A stretch of 64,000 nucleotides of DNA from Microthrix sp041394405 (GCA_041394405.1 JAWKIF010000009.1:248001-312000), one strand, 5' to 3'; shown: positions 8,231-16,718, numbered from the stretch's first letter. The notes: generated from the sequence alone by a model not told the origin. Program-made: numbers and translations.

Positions 8231-9385
8231 TCACACCAAGTCGGTGGGGCGGAGCGGAAAGCCGAGGGCGACGCGTCCGGCCAGCTCTGCGGTGCGGTCC
8301 CAGTCGAAGATGACGTGGCCCTTCAGCACTTCGACATCGCGCTGCAAACGCTGCAACGGCTCCGTGCTGAAGTAGACGCTGGCGCCGGCACCCTCGCAGA
8401 CGGTGGAGATGATGGATCGCGCGCTGCGCACCGTCGCCGCTGCCGCCAGCCGGCTGTCCACCCGCAGCTGCTCGCCGATGACGCCGGCCTGCGGGTCCAG
8501 CTGGGCCAACGCTCGGTCCCAGCGCGCCCGGGCTGACGCCAGATCGCTCATCGCCGTGGCCAGGCGCACCTGGGCGGCGGGCTGATCGGCGGCCTTGTCG
8601 CCGAGGCTGTAGGCCAGCACCCGCTCGGACAATCGGTTCCGGTAGTGCGCCACCGCGGCCTCGGCCGCCCCCAACGCTGGTGCCGCCGCCACCAGCGCCA
8701 GCACGGGCGGCACCGGCAAGCCGGCCATGCCGTCGCCGACAACCTGGCCCGCCGACGCCGCCCCGTCCATGAGCGTTCGGGCGTCCACCGTGAATCGGTC
8801 GGGCACGAACGCATCGGTGATGCTCACCGTGTTGGATCCGGTGGCCGCCATGCCGGAGGTGAACCACACGTCGACCACCTCCACCTGCCGGAACGGCACC
8901 GCCAGGAACCTGGTGGCAAACGCAGGCTCGGCCTGTACGGCGTGCACCAGCACCCAGTCGGCGTGAGCGATGCCGGTGGCCCACTCCCACCGGCCCGACA
9001 ACCGAAAGCCGCCCGCAACCGGCGTCATCGACCCGGTTGGGGCCAGGGGCGCCGGTGCCAGCGGGACCCGACCGTCGGCGAACAGCTCGGTCGCGCCCGC
9101 AGGCGGCAGCTTGGACAGCAGCCAGGCATGCAACATGAGGAACGACAGCGTCCAGGCCGACGCCGGGCAACCATGGGCCAGCTCGCGTGTGCCGTTGGCC
9201 AGCTCGGTGAGGCCCAGCCCGTGTCCGCCCAGCGAGGCGGGCACCACGGCCCCAAACAGGCCGGAATCGGACGCATCGGTCACGGTGGCATCCGGCAGCC
9301 GGCGAAGCTGCTCCGCCTCCTCGGCCCGCTCGCCCAGCGTTGGGGCGAAGGCCCGACAGGCGTCGACCAACTCGTCGGCGTTCAT
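8231..9385 (-). CDS. Acyl-CoA-dehydrogenase-fold flavin monooxygenase (HsaA/DszC-like)
   Basis: 384 residues. The middle domain has the FMN/FAD-binding SGRWEWATGIAHADWVLV and WFTSGMAATGSNTVSI segments. The C-terminal four-helix domain ends with LQRLQRDVEVLKGHV and AELAGRVALGFPL, the hallmark of the Acyl-CoA_dh_2 type seen in HsaA, DszC and HpaB-like two-component monooxygenases. Such enzymes take reduced flavin from a separate reductase; no reductase gene is adjacent. The catalytic Glu of true acyl-CoA dehydrogenases is not obvious, which supports monooxygenase over dehydrogenase. The ATG at 9385 is the first methionine near the conserved start. Confidence 0.75.
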   Translation of the reverse strand: MNADELVDACRAFAPTLGERAEEAEQLRRLPDATVTDASDSGLFGAVVPASLGGHGLGLTELANGTRELAHGCPASAWTLSFLMLHAWLLSKLPPAGATELFADGRVPLAPAPLAPTGSMTPVAGGFRLSGRWEWATGIAHADWVLVHAVQAEPAFATRFLAVPFRQVEVVDVWFTSGMAATGSNTVSITDAFVPDRFTVDARTLMDGAASAGQVVGDGMAGLPVPPVLALVAAAPALGAAEAAVAHYRNRLSERVLAYSLGDKAADQPAAQVRLATAMSDLASARARWDRALAQLDPQAGVIGEQLRVDSRLAAAATVRSARSIISTVCEGAGASVYFSTEPLQRLQRDVEVLKGHVIFDWDRTAELAGRVALGFPLRPTDLV

Positions 9386-9478
9386 CGGACCTCCGACCGG
9401 TCGCACTGGGATCGGTCGCACAGGACTGGGGGCATCACGGTCACCGGCGAGAAGCTATCCGGGCGGCATGGGATGGGC

Positions 9479-10438
9479 TCAGGAGGCCTGGGCGGCCCGG
9501 CGTGCCGCCACCATGGGCCGGCGCTGCTCGACGATGCGTCGGAGCCCGTCGGCACACGCCTCGAGATCGGCCGTGAGGTGCTCGTGCAGCAGCCTCACCG
9601 TCATCACCCCCACCTGTTGCGCCGCGAAATCCCGCTCGTAGTCTCGACGCAAGGCCGCCTGCCGGCTGTGCCAGCGACGCCCGTCGGCCTCCACGATGAC
9701 ATCGGCATCGTGGAGGAACGTATCGACGTACCCGGCCATCTCGCCACGGCCGGGGAGTGGGAACTGCCGGCTGAACCGGTCGATACCCGCCGCCCGCAGC
9801 AGGTCCCCCAGGAGCTGCTCCAACACCGACTGGGCCAACGCATCGCCGGGAGCAGCGTCGTCCAACAGGCCACAGATCAGCACCGTGCCCCGTCGGCCCG
9901 AGCCGCCAATTCGCAAGGCAGCCTCGCCCACCTCGGTGAACGATGCCGTGCGATCGAAGTGCGCTGCATCGAGCGCCGCCCGCAGGCGGGAGCGGCCGCA
10001 CTCGCCGGCCACATCCACCAAGGTCCGGGCTGCCGTGGTCAACGGAAGGCCGTCCATCATGGTCACATCGATGGATTCCAGCTGACGGGCGCGATGAACG
10101 AGCGCCAGCTCGCCAACCCTGGGGGAGTGGCCGTGAGGCACCATCACGGTTGGTCGACAGTGGCGAATGGCCGAGAGGCCCCACAAGCGCGCCGCCGAGC
10201 CGTGGGAGATCACCGAGGCACTCCCCGCCGCCAGGTGGGCCAGCCACAACTCGTGCAGGAGGTCCTGGGGTGCCCCCGGCACTCGGTGGAGGCCTGGTCG
10301 GACGGTCAGCAGTCGGCCCTGCTGGCATGCGTGTCTCAGCATCCACGCCGTGGCCCCCGCCTGCAGGAGTTGTCGGCGGGTCACGACGCCTCGTTGCGCG
10401 CCCGCCAGTCGATCAACGATCGCAGTGAGTTCATCCAT
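9479..10438 (-). CDS. AbiEi-like winged-helix protein with C-terminal DUF559/Vsr-type nuclease fold
   Basis: 319 residues from the ATG at 10438. The N-terminal 70 residues (GAQRGVVTRRQLLQAG, then GRLLTVRPGLHRVPG) match the winged helix of AbiEi-like antitoxins. The middle has VMVPHGHSPRVGELALVHRA. The C-terminal part has the restriction-endonuclease-like arrangement YVDTFLHDADVIVEADGRRWHS, then RRDYERDFAAQQVGVMTVRLLHEHL, typical of DUF559 (very-short-patch-repair-like) proteins. The D and ExD-like acids needed for metal binding are present. These genes are common in actinobacteria and uncharacterised. The stretch just upstream carries strong palindromes, so a longer frame that would translate them is rejected. 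Confidence 0.8.
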   Translation of the reverse strand: MDELTAIVDRLAGAQRGVVTRRQLLQAGATAWMLRHACQQGRLLTVRPGLHRVPGAPQDLLHELWLAHLAAGSASVISHGSAARLWGLSAIRHCRPTVMVPHGHSPRVGELALVHRARQLESIDVTMMDGLPLTTAARTLVDVAGECGRSRLRAALDAAHFDRTASFTEVGEAALRIGGSGRRGTVLICGLLDDAAPGDALAQSVLEQLLGDLLRAAGIDRFSRQFPLPGRGEMAGYVDTFLHDADVIVEADGRRWHSRQAALRRDYERDFAAQQVGVMTVRLLHEHLTADLEACADGLRRIVEQRRPMVAARRAAQAS

Positions 10439-10488
10439 GCCGGCGAACGTATGACGGCACGTTCGGTCCGTCACTGGGGACCGCTCCC

Positions 10489-10531
10489 CACCACAATCGC
10501 GCCCACGATCGTTTTGGGCGCGATTGTGGTG
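10489..10531. repeat. 17-bp-arm inverted repeat upstream of DUF559 gene
   Basis: Arms 10489-10505 and 10515-10531 are perfectly complementary (arm TGGGCGCGATTGTGGTG) with a 9-nt loop. The right arm is repeated again at 10565-10581. It starts 51 bp before the DUF559 start codon, between two minus-strand genes. Confidence 0.75.
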
Positions 10532-10547
10532 ACCTGTCCGCAAAGAA

Positions 10548-10581
10548 CGCGCCCAAAACCCGACTGGGCGCGATTGTGGTG
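10548..10581. repeat. Second palindromic unit with the same arm sequence
   Basis: Arms 10548-10555 and 10565-10572 (CGCGCCCA / TGGGCGCG) enclose a 9-nt loop. The right side continues as an exact copy of the 17-bp arm seen at 10515-10531, while the left outer arm has diverged. This reads as a tandem pair of palindromic units of one repeat family. Confidence 0.6.
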
Positions 10582-10596
10582 GGCGGGATCTTGGTG

Positions 10597-10629
10597 GGGA
10601 GCCCCCGAGGCGAGCCGAGCGGGGCTCCC
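10597..10629 (-). terminator. Hairpin after the 10653-11732 gene
   Basis: A 9-bp perfect stem (GGGAGCCCC / GGGGCTCCC) with a 15-nt loop sits 24 nt beyond the stop codon of the minus-strand gene ending at 10653. There is no U-run, so if it terminates transcription it does so as an actinobacterial I-shaped hairpin. Confidence 0.4.
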
Positions 10630-10652
10630 TGGCGGCACGGTGTCGGGCGGGA

Positions 10653-11732
10653 TCAGCGGCGACTGAGGCGGTGCAGCGCGATCTCGGTGGGGCGCAGCTG
10701 GCCCCGCAGCCACATCACGTCGCCGACCCAAGCCGGGCTGCGGTAGTCGGCGACCAGCAGCGACCCGTCGGCCTCGGGGACCACGGCCGCAAAGGCCGTG
10801 TCGCCACGCGACGGCAGGTCGAGCACCCAGCGCACCTCCCGCCGGTCCGGGTCGATTCGATAGAGGGCGCTGCGCTTGCGGGTGCCGGACCACACCGCCT
10901 GATCCGCCCGAATGGCCACCGGCCCCGGCACCCAGCGGGGCACCAGGTCGTACCGGCCGCGCCAGGCCACCTGGCGGCGGGCGAACAGCCACGGCTCGCC
11001 CTGCCACAGCACCAGGTTGGGCGAGTCCAGCTTGCGGTCGAGCGGCGTCACCTCCAACCGCTGCGTGTCGGGGCCCACCAGCAGGTCGCTGCCCCGGCGG
11101 CTGGGGCCCTCGTTCCTAGTGGCGCCCAGCAGGCGGCCGTCGGGCAGCTCAACCAGCTCGCACTCGGTGCCGCCGTGGTGCAGGTCCTCCGGGTCGCTCC
11201 AGTGGACTAGATCGTCGCTCCAGCGCAGCTCCACGACGGGATCGGCGGGGCGGGGCCCGTACATGGCCTCCCCGCCCCGGTAGCCGAGCATGGCCCACCG
11301 GCCGGCCAGCCGCCCGATGCGCCAGGGCACCACGCCGCCGGTGGGGAATGCAGGCGCCGGCTCCGCCCAGCACCCGTCGGTGGCGGAGACCTGGAACACG
11401 CCGCGGGGCTGAAACCGCTTGGGGTCGGTGCCCAGCCTCATGAAATACAGGTGGAGCTCATCACCGGCGGCCACCCACCGGGGCTCACGCAGGTCGGCCC
11501 CAAACGCCACGGTGGTCTCGTGGCGCCACGGGCCGTCCACGCCCGCCGCCGAGGCGACCTCCAGGCGCGCATCCGCCGAAGCGAAATGCGACGGAGCCGT
11601 TCGCCATGCCAGGTAGAGGCGACCGCCGTGACGGATCAGGTCGAGGTTGTTGTTGGCCGGCAGGCACTCGACGCCCTCGGACGCCGCACCGGGCACCAGC
11701 ACGTCGAGCGTCTCCAACCGAATCACGGCCAC
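10653..11732 (-). CDS. Predicted beta-propeller protein of unknown function
   Basis: 359 residues with recurring blade-like patterns: RLYLAWRTAPSHF, PRWVAAGDELHLYF, WAMLGYRGGEAMYG, VELRWSDDLVHWSDPED and NLVLWQGEPWLFARRQ. The SDDLVHWSDP type of motif is common in glycosidase-like or sialidase-like five-bladed propellers. No signal peptide is seen. No catalytic residues can be assigned and the substrate is unknown. The GTG start is about 18 nt beyond the stop of the crotonase gene on the same strand, so the two may be co-transcribed. Confidence 0.65.
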   Translation of the reverse strand: MAVIRLETLDVLVPGAASEGVECLPANNNLDLIRHGGRLYLAWRTAPSHFASADARLEVASAAGVDGPWRHETTVAFGADLREPRWVAAGDELHLYFMRLGTDPKRFQPRGVFQVSATDGCWAEPAPAFPTGGVVPWRIGRLAGRWAMLGYRGGEAMYGPRPADPVVELRWSDDLVHWSDPEDLHHGGTECELVELPDGRLLGATRNEGPSRRGSDLLVGPDTQRLEVTPLDRKLDSPNLVLWQGEPWLFARRQVAWRGRYDLVPRWVPGPVAIRADQAVWSGTRKRSALYRIDPDRREVRWVLDLPSRGDTAFAAVVPEADGSLLVADYRSPAWVGDVMWLRGQLRPTEIALHRLSRR

Positions 11733-11749
11733 AGTCTGGCCGCTGGGCG

Positions 11750-12511
11750 TCAGCCGAAGTTGGGCTCTCGCTTCTCAGCGAAGGCCGTCATCGCCTCAAT
11801 GTTGTCCGGCGTGCCCAGCAGGCGCTGGAACGCCGCATCCTCACGGGCGCGTGCCGCCTCGATCTGGGGCGCCATGGCCGCCAGGATGGCCGCCTTCGAC
11901 TCCACCAACGAACCGATCGGCTTGGCCGCCAGCACCCGGGCGTGGGCCATGGCCTCATCCATCAGCTCCTCCGGTCGACACACCCGAAAGACCAGGCCCA
12001 TGCGGTCGCACTCCTCGGCGCTCAGCCATTCGGAGCTGAGCAGCGCCCACGAGGCGTTTTGGCGGCCGATCAACGTGGGGAACGTGTAGCTGCTGGCGAG
12101 CTCGGGCGCCACGCCCAGACGCGTGAAGGGGCACTTCAACCGGGCGGTGCTGGACATGAACACCAGGTCGGCGAAGCCCACCACCGTGGCACCGAAGCCA
12201 ACGCCCACGCCGTTGATGGCGCAGATCAGCGGCTTGGCCAGGGTGGCCATGGTGTCGGCACAGCGCGGGAAGGCGTGCACGTCGGAGCCCCCCTCGCCCA
12301 TGGCGATCTGGGCCATCTCGGCCAGGTCCACCCCGGCGCAGAACGCATCCCCGGTGCCGGTCAACACCACCACGGCCACCCCAGGATGGTCGGAGGCCTC
12401 GGCCAATGCGTCGGCCAGGGCGTTCCACATGTCCCCGGTCATGGCCCCCTTGGCCTCCGGACGGTTGATGCGGACGGTGCGGATGCGCTCGGAGTCGCTC
12501 ACTTCGATCAC
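11750..12511 (-). CDS. Enoyl-CoA hydratase/isomerase (crotonase) family
   Basis: 253 residues, normal length. VVVLTGTGDAFCAGVDLAEM holds the first oxyanion-hole segment. AINGVGVGFGATVVGFADL gives the second, a variant of the usual GxxxGGG. FTRLGVAPELASSYTFPTLIG carries the Glu expected at the second catalytic site. These proteins hydrate or isomerise enoyl-CoA esters in fatty-acid or aromatic catabolism. The GTG start has AGGGAG upstream. It lies upstream of the propeller protein on the same strand. Confidence 0.88.
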   Translation of the reverse strand: MIEVSDSERIRTVRINRPEAKGAMTGDMWNALADALAEASDHPGVAVVVLTGTGDAFCAGVDLAEMAQIAMGEGGSDVHAFPRCADTMATLAKPLICAINGVGVGFGATVVGFADLVFMSSTARLKCPFTRLGVAPELASSYTFPTLIGRQNASWALLSSEWLSAEECDRMGLVFRVCRPEELMDEAMAHARVLAAKPIGSLVESKAAILAAMAPQIEAARAREDAAFQRLLGTPDNIEAMTAFAEKREPNFG

Positions 12512-12628
12512 GGTCGGTGCTCCCTGTGGGTGAGGGCGGACGGCCGGGCCACCCTACGGGTCGCTACACGGTGACAGGGACGGCCCGGTCGGTAACGGCC
12601 TGGGAAGGCCGACGCCGGGGTTGGTGCG

Positions 12629-13408
12629 TCAGCTGCCGAAGAGCTGTGGATACATGGCCGTGGTGGCGGCGCCCATCAGGTCGACCCGCTCGGGGCGATC
12701 CAGCGAGGTGGCCAGTTCCAGGCCGTCATCGGCCAGGTAGCGGCCGCCGACGGGGAGCGCGTCCAACGCACCCTCCACCACCACCCGGGGGTCAACCGGC
12801 GGCGCATAGGCGGCGGCCAGGTCCGGATTGCCCGAGCGGAATGCCGGCGTGTCCATGGTGGGCGCCACCACCGCCAGGGTGTCCACCCCGGTGCCCCGCA
12901 GCTCCCAGCCCAGCGCCTCCATGAGGTTCACCGAGAACGCCTTGGTGCCGCTGTACAGGGCCACACCCCCGGTGCCGGCCAGCGCCGAGCCCGAACTGGT
13001 GGCCACGAACCCGCCCCGCCCCCGCCGCACCATGGCGGGCACCGCCCACGACGCCAGCTCCGCCGTGCCGTTGCAGTTCACCGCCAGCATGGTGCGGCGC
13101 TGCTGGGGGCTCATGTCCAGGTAGCGACCCACGAACGACACCCCAGCGTTGGCCACGGCCAGGCCGATCTCCAACCCGGCGGTGACGTCGCCCAGGGCGT
13201 CGAGCCAACCGGGGTCGGCCACGTCGGCAACCAGCGGGCGGACGCGGTCGCCCAGCCCGTCGGCCACATCGGTCACGGTCGGCGACAGGTCCACCATCAC
13301 GACCCCCAGCCCTCGGGCCAGCAACGCCTCGGCGAAGGCCAACCCCACGCCTTGGGCCGCACCCGTGACCACCGCCCACGGCCCATACCTGTCGGCAAAC
13401 TCACTCAT
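12629..13408 (-). CDS. Short-chain dehydrogenase/reductase
   Basis: 259 residues, classical SDR length. Motifs are VTGAAQGVGLAFAEALLARG (TGxxxGxG cofactor site), VADVADPGW, VANAGVSF (NAG), then the catalytic SSGSALAGTG...YSGTK (Ser, YxxxK). An acidic residue after the second strand (VMVDLSPT) suggests NAD rather than NADP. The ATG at 13408 overlaps the end of the upstream phytanoyl-CoA dioxygenase gene by 8 nt, so the two are coupled and may act in one pathway. Confidence 0.88.
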   Translation of the reverse strand: MSEFADRYGPWAVVTGAAQGVGLAFAEALLARGLGVVMVDLSPTVTDVADGLGDRVRPLVADVADPGWLDALGDVTAGLEIGLAVANAGVSFVGRYLDMSPQQRRTMLAVNCNGTAELASWAVPAMVRRGRGGFVATSSGSALAGTGGVALYSGTKAFSVNLMEALGWELRGTGVDTLAVVAPTMDTPAFRSGNPDLAAAYAPPVDPRVVVEGALDALPVGGRYLADDGLELATSLDRPERVDLMGAATTAMYPQLFGS

Positions 13409-14237
13409 CGCCCACCCCCTCGGCATCGACTCGGGCATCGGCATCGACCCGAACCGTTCGGGGCCACAACACCGGAAACAGCGGGTGGTCCAGCTGGGCA
13501 CCCGCGGGAAGCTCCTCGTCCAGGCCGGGGAACGGCGGCGAGGTTGTCCACGGCCGTGGGACGTGCACCATGTCGTCGCCCAGGAATCGGACGGACAGCA
13601 CCCGTCGCCTTCCGGTGCCGCTCACCCCGCCGGCACCGTGCACGGTGAGCATGTGGAAGAACACGGCATCGCCGGGCTCCAGCTCCCAGCCGATCACCCG
13701 CCAACCGGCGGCATCGAAGTCGGGAAGTTCGGCCAGGGCGCCCTCGGGAAACCAGCGGGCCTCGTTGTCCAGGAAGGTGCGGGGGGTGTACCAGGGCCCC
13801 AGGTGCGATCCGGCGATGAACTCCAGGCTGGCCGGGCGTGCCACCGGGTCGACGGGCAGCCACATTGAGGCGTTCCGGTTGCCCTCCACGTTGTAGTAGG
13901 GAAGGTCCTGGTGCCAGGGGGTGCGCTGGCGCGTGCCCGGCTCCTTCACCAGCACATGGTCGTGGTAGAGGCGGATGGTGCTCGATCCGGTGAGGGTCGC
14001 TGCGATCTCGGCCGCCCGTGTCTCACGGATGAATCGTTCCATCGCCGGCAGGCGTTCCCAGTTGCAGAAGTCCTCCACGAACGGTGCGTCGTCGTCTGCG
14101 CTGGCCCGCTTGGCTCGTGGCGACAGATCGGCCAGGTTGTTGTCGATGGCCTCCGCCGCCCAAGCCAGCTCGTCGGCGTTGAACGCACCACGCACGCACA
14201 CGGCGCCGTCGCGTTGATAGTCGCCATCGACGATCAC
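13401..14237 (-). CDS. Phytanoyl-CoA dioxygenase family Fe(II)/2-oxoglutarate oxygenase
   Basis: 278 residues from the GTG at 14237. The HxD iron motif is in TPWHQDLPYYN; the distal His is in HMLTVHGAGG and the 2-oxoglutarate Arg in RRVLSVRF. The segment MWLPVDPVARPASLEFIAGSH is typical of PhyH proteins, which hydroxylate acyl-CoA or other small substrates using O2 and 2-oxoglutarate. A longer frame extends upstream past 14310, but it would overlap the divergent GH5 promoter region, and GAGCGAGGAC before the GTG serves as ribosome-binding site. It forms an operon with the SDR. Confidence 0.85.
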   Translation of the reverse strand: MIVDGDYQRDGAVCVRGAFNADELAWAAEAIDNNLADLSPRAKRASADDDAPFVEDFCNWERLPAMERFIRETRAAEIAATLTGSSTIRLYHDHVLVKEPGTRQRTPWHQDLPYYNVEGNRNASMWLPVDPVARPASLEFIAGSHLGPWYTPRTFLDNEARWFPEGALAELPDFDAAGWRVIGWELEPGDAVFFHMLTVHGAGGVSGTGRRRVLSVRFLGDDMVHVPRPWTTSPPFPGLDEELPAGAQLDHPLFPVLWPRTVRVDADARVDAEGVGDE

Positions 14238-14436
14238 TCGACGTCCTCGCTCGTCTCGGGGGTGGGCATCGCCGCCGACACTACCCAGACGCACACCCCG
14301 GGACGCTACGGTTCGGCCCGTGGAACCCGTTCCTCGCTCGCACCGCTTCGCGCCCGACGCGCCTCCGTTCACGCCACCGCGTCGCCGCCCGCAGCTCACC
14401 CTGGGGAGACCGCGACGGCCAGGCAGCGCCACGACC

Positions 14437-16131
14437 ATGCGCCGCATCATCCGATTCGTCGCCGCGTTGACGCTGGCCGCCGTGGTGGTTCCGCTGCCGC
14501 ACCAGCCGGCCGGCGCCACCGAGGGCACCGTGGGTGACATCGTGGAGCTGCTCCCGCTCTCCACCTCCGCCGACCGTCGCATCGTGGACACCGAGGGGCG
14601 CGACGTGCTGTTGCGGGGCGCCAACGTGAACTCGCTGGGCGAGTACTGGCGGGGCGTGCCGAGCATCGAGCCCACCCTGCCCGTCACCGAGGCGGACTGG
14701 GACGAGATGTCCGCCCGGGGGTTCAGCGTGATCCGCCTGCTGATCACGTGGTCCAGGGTCGAGCCCACCCGGGGAACCATCGACGAGGCCTACCTCGACC
14801 AGGTGGACGCCTACGTCCGGTCCGCCGCCGAACACGGCATGTACAGCGTGATCGACATGCACCAGGACGCCTACTCCGCCTTCATCTTCACCGCCGACGC
14901 CTCGGCCTGCCCGCCGGGCACCACCCCCGCCAAGGGCTGGGACGGCGCCCCAGCGTGGGCAACCCTCACCGACGGGCTTTCCACCTGCCTCACCAACGGC
15001 GAACGCAACAGCTCCCCGGCCGTCAACCGGGCTTGGAACAACTTCTACGACAACACCGACGGCATCCGCGACCGGTTCACGGCCACCTGGGGTGCCATCG
15101 CCGAGCGCTTCGCTGGTCGCCCCGAGGTGGCCGGCTTCGACGTGCTCAACGAGCCGGAGAACCCCAAACCCGCCGGCGAACTGGCCCCGATCTACAACGA
15201 GTTCCTGGCCGATGTCATCGGGGCCATCCGCACCGCACAGGCCGATGCGCCCTTTGGGCACCTCATCTTCGTCGAGCCGGCACTCCCCGCCGCCGACCTG
15301 GAGCGAGGCATCGTCATTCCCGACCCCGCGGCGGCGGGGGTGAGCACCACCAACCTGGTTGCGTCGGTGCACAACTATTCCGAGTCCATTGGGGACGGCT
15401 TCACCATCGAGGGCCTCAACGAGGCGATCGAGTCGCTGACCAAGGGGATCGGCGTCCCCAACTGGGGAGGCGAATACGGGTTCTGGGACACCAGCGAGGA
15501 GACGCTGGCCAAGGCCCGCCGCTACGCGGCCGACGAGGACCGTCTGGCCTGGGGCGGCGCCTGGTGGCAGTGGCGTCAGAGCTGCGGCGACCCCCACTCG
15601 GTCCGCTGGGAGAACGGCGCCGTCGTCGCACCGGATGGCGTTGTCACGCACCTCAACCTGTTGGGTTGTCCCGACAACGAGGACCTCGGGCCCAACGGCG
15701 CCTTCCTGGACATCCTGGGCCGCGGCTATCCCCGTGCCGCGCCCGGCCGCATCACCGAGCTGCGCAGCGATCCCGCCACCGGACACCTCAAGGTGGCCGC
15801 AACGGCACCGGAGCCGGGCGGCACGCTGGTGGTGTGGACGCCAACTGTGCCCGGGGCCGAGCATCCGGTGACGGTGCGCAACCTCGGCCCGGTGACCGAA
15901 ACCGAGGTGCCGGGTGGACGCCTCATCACCGCCACCGTGCAGGCCGCGGGCGACTACCGCCTGTGGGTGGGCCCCGTTGATGAGGACCCTGCGGCCGCCA
16001 CCAGCACCACCGCGGAGGCCCCGCCTTCCTCGGACGGCGACGGCCCGCCATCGGACGGCGACGACCCGCGTTCGAACGCCGCAGGCAACCCGGGCGGCAG
16101 CGTGCCGCTACGCCCGGCCTTCACCGGGTAG
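14437..16131 (+). CDS. Secreted GH5 endoglycoceramidase-like glycosidase
   Basis: 564 residues from the ATG at 14437, chosen because it opens a clear signal peptide (MRRIIRFVAALTLAAVVVP, Ala-rich cleavage zone near residue 27). The catalytic domain shows VLLRGANVNSLGEYW, VIRLLITWSRVEPTRG, VIDMHQDAYSAFIF (the DMHQD motif of endoglycoceramidases), DGAPAWATL, GFDVLNEPENP (acid/base Glu) and NWGGEYGFWD (nucleophile Glu). A beta-sandwich of about 90 residues follows, then a Ser/Asp/Gly/Pro-rich tail. Endoglycoceramidases release the whole glycan from glycosphingolipids. The glycan or sterol-glucoside specificity here is inferred only. A ceramidase-like gene occurs at 34863. Confidence 0.82.
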   Translation: MRRIIRFVAALTLAAVVVPLPHQPAGATEGTVGDIVELLPLSTSADRRIVDTEGRDVLLRGANVNSLGEYWRGVPSIEPTLPVTEADWDEMSARGFSVIRLLITWSRVEPTRGTIDEAYLDQVDAYVRSAAEHGMYSVIDMHQDAYSAFIFTADASACPPGTTPAKGWDGAPAWATLTDGLSTCLTNGERNSSPAVNRAWNNFYDNTDGIRDRFTATWGAIAERFAGRPEVAGFDVLNEPENPKPAGELAPIYNEFLADVIGAIRTAQADAPFGHLIFVEPALPAADLERGIVIPDPAAAGVSTTNLVASVHNYSESIGDGFTIEGLNEAIESLTKGIGVPNWGGEYGFWDTSEETLAKARRYAADEDRLAWGGAWWQWRQSCGDPHSVRWENGAVVAPDGVVTHLNLLGCPDNEDLGPNGAFLDILGRGYPRAAPGRITELRSDPATGHLKVAATAPEPGGTLVVWTPTVPGAEHPVTVRNLGPVTETEVPGGRLITATVQAAGDYRLWVGPVDEDPAAATSTTAEAPPSSDGDGPPSDGDDPRSNAAGNPGGSVPLRPAFTG

Positions 16132-16207
16132 GGGGATCTCCTCCCACCACTGGCACCACCACTCCCCGCCCACCAGGATGCCGCGCTGCCCGCAGGAGGG
16201 CGGGCCG

Positions 16208-16477
16208 CTACGCCAAGCGCAGGAACAGCTTCTCAACCTCGTCGATCGCGTATCCGTCGGCGTCCGCCTCCTCGGGGTTGGCGATGCAATAGGCCATGCC
16301 GGCGCTGACCAGCCGAAAGCCGGTCCGCTCCAGCGCCCGGTTGGCGGCCGAGATCTGGGTGACGATGTCGCGACACTCGCGACCCTCGTCCAACATGCGC
16401 TCGATGCCGGCTACCTGGCCACCGATGCGACGCAGCCGCTTGCGCAGGTCGTCGACGACCTCCTCGGGAAGGTCCAC
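16208..16477 (-). CDS. CsoR/CstR-family (DUF156) metal- or persulfide-sensing repressor
   Basis: 89 residues from a GTG start. The all-helical CsoR fold is clear: LRKRLRRIGGQVAGIERML, then ECRDIVTQISAANRAL, and GFRLVSAGMAYCI. The residues aligning with the copper ligands Cys-His-Cys of mycobacterial CsoR are Cys35, Gly60 and Cys64, so the His is missing. That rules against a canonical Cu(I) site and is closer to two-Cys members such as the persulfide sensor CstR. It is the second gene of a two-gene unit, 7 nt after the small Cys-rich gene, with an operator at 16660. It probably represses its own operon. Confidence 0.82.
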   Translation of the reverse strand: MDLPEEVVDDLRKRLRRIGGQVAGIERMLDEGRECRDIVTQISAANRALERTGFRLVSAGMAYCIANPEEADADGYAIDEVEKLFLRLA

Positions 16478-16484
16478 GGCGGTC

Positions 16485-16661
16485 CTACACCGCCGCCCCG
16501 CGGCGAGACCCGAACCACGAACGCCTGCGCGGGGCGGCACCCGTTTGGGCGCACTGGCAGCGATCGGCTGGGGGCACGTTCCCCAGCACCTGTTCGATGT
16601 GTTGGCCGCAGCCGGCGAAGGTGGGTCGTTTGCAGTTGGGGCAGTTCACTCGTTGGCACAT
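16485..16661 (-). CDS. 58-aa Cys-rich zinc-ribbon-like protein
   Basis: A small protein with MCQRVNCPNCKRPTFAGCGQ at its start and HIEQVLGNVP, DRCQC further on: Cys at 2, 7, 10, 18, 35 and 37 plus His21. The pattern (CxxC, GCGxH, CxC) is one I recognise from short conserved actinobacterial proteins of unknown role, and it could bind zinc or copper. The last 18 residues are basic. The ATG at 16661 follows AGGGGGT, a good ribosome-binding site. The start codon lies inside the palindromic operator, and the CsoR-like gene follows after 7 nt. Confidence 0.8.
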   Translation of the reverse strand: MCQRVNCPNCKRPTFAGCGQHIEQVLGNVPPADRCQCAQTGAAPRRRSWFGSRRGAAV

Positions 16662-16675
16662 ACCCCCTAGGGTAT
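16660..16675. promoter_or_regulatory. CsoR-family-type operator palindrome
   Basis: ATACCCCCTAGGGTAT, a 16-bp pseudo-palindrome with a G/C tract flanked by TA, the kind of site bound by CsoR/CstR repressors (ATACCCC-GGGGTAT type). It overlaps the ribosome-binding site and the first bases of the start codon of the 58-aa gene. A repressor bound here would block initiation of the operon encoding the CsoR-like protein itself. Confidence 0.75.
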
Positions 16676-16718
16676 CCACCATCGACGCCGACGGCAACCC
16701 AACCGATACTGTGCGCCG

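Noticed and set aside
8645..10666. 673-codon plus-strand open frame across the flavin monooxygenase and DUF559 genes
   Set aside because: It runs opposite two real genes and through the palindromes, rich in Gly/Arg/His typical of antisense frames.
16132..16207. Possible terminator after the GH5 gene
   Set aside because: A weak G/C stem without U-run and poor symmetry; the region is only 76 nt between convergent genes.
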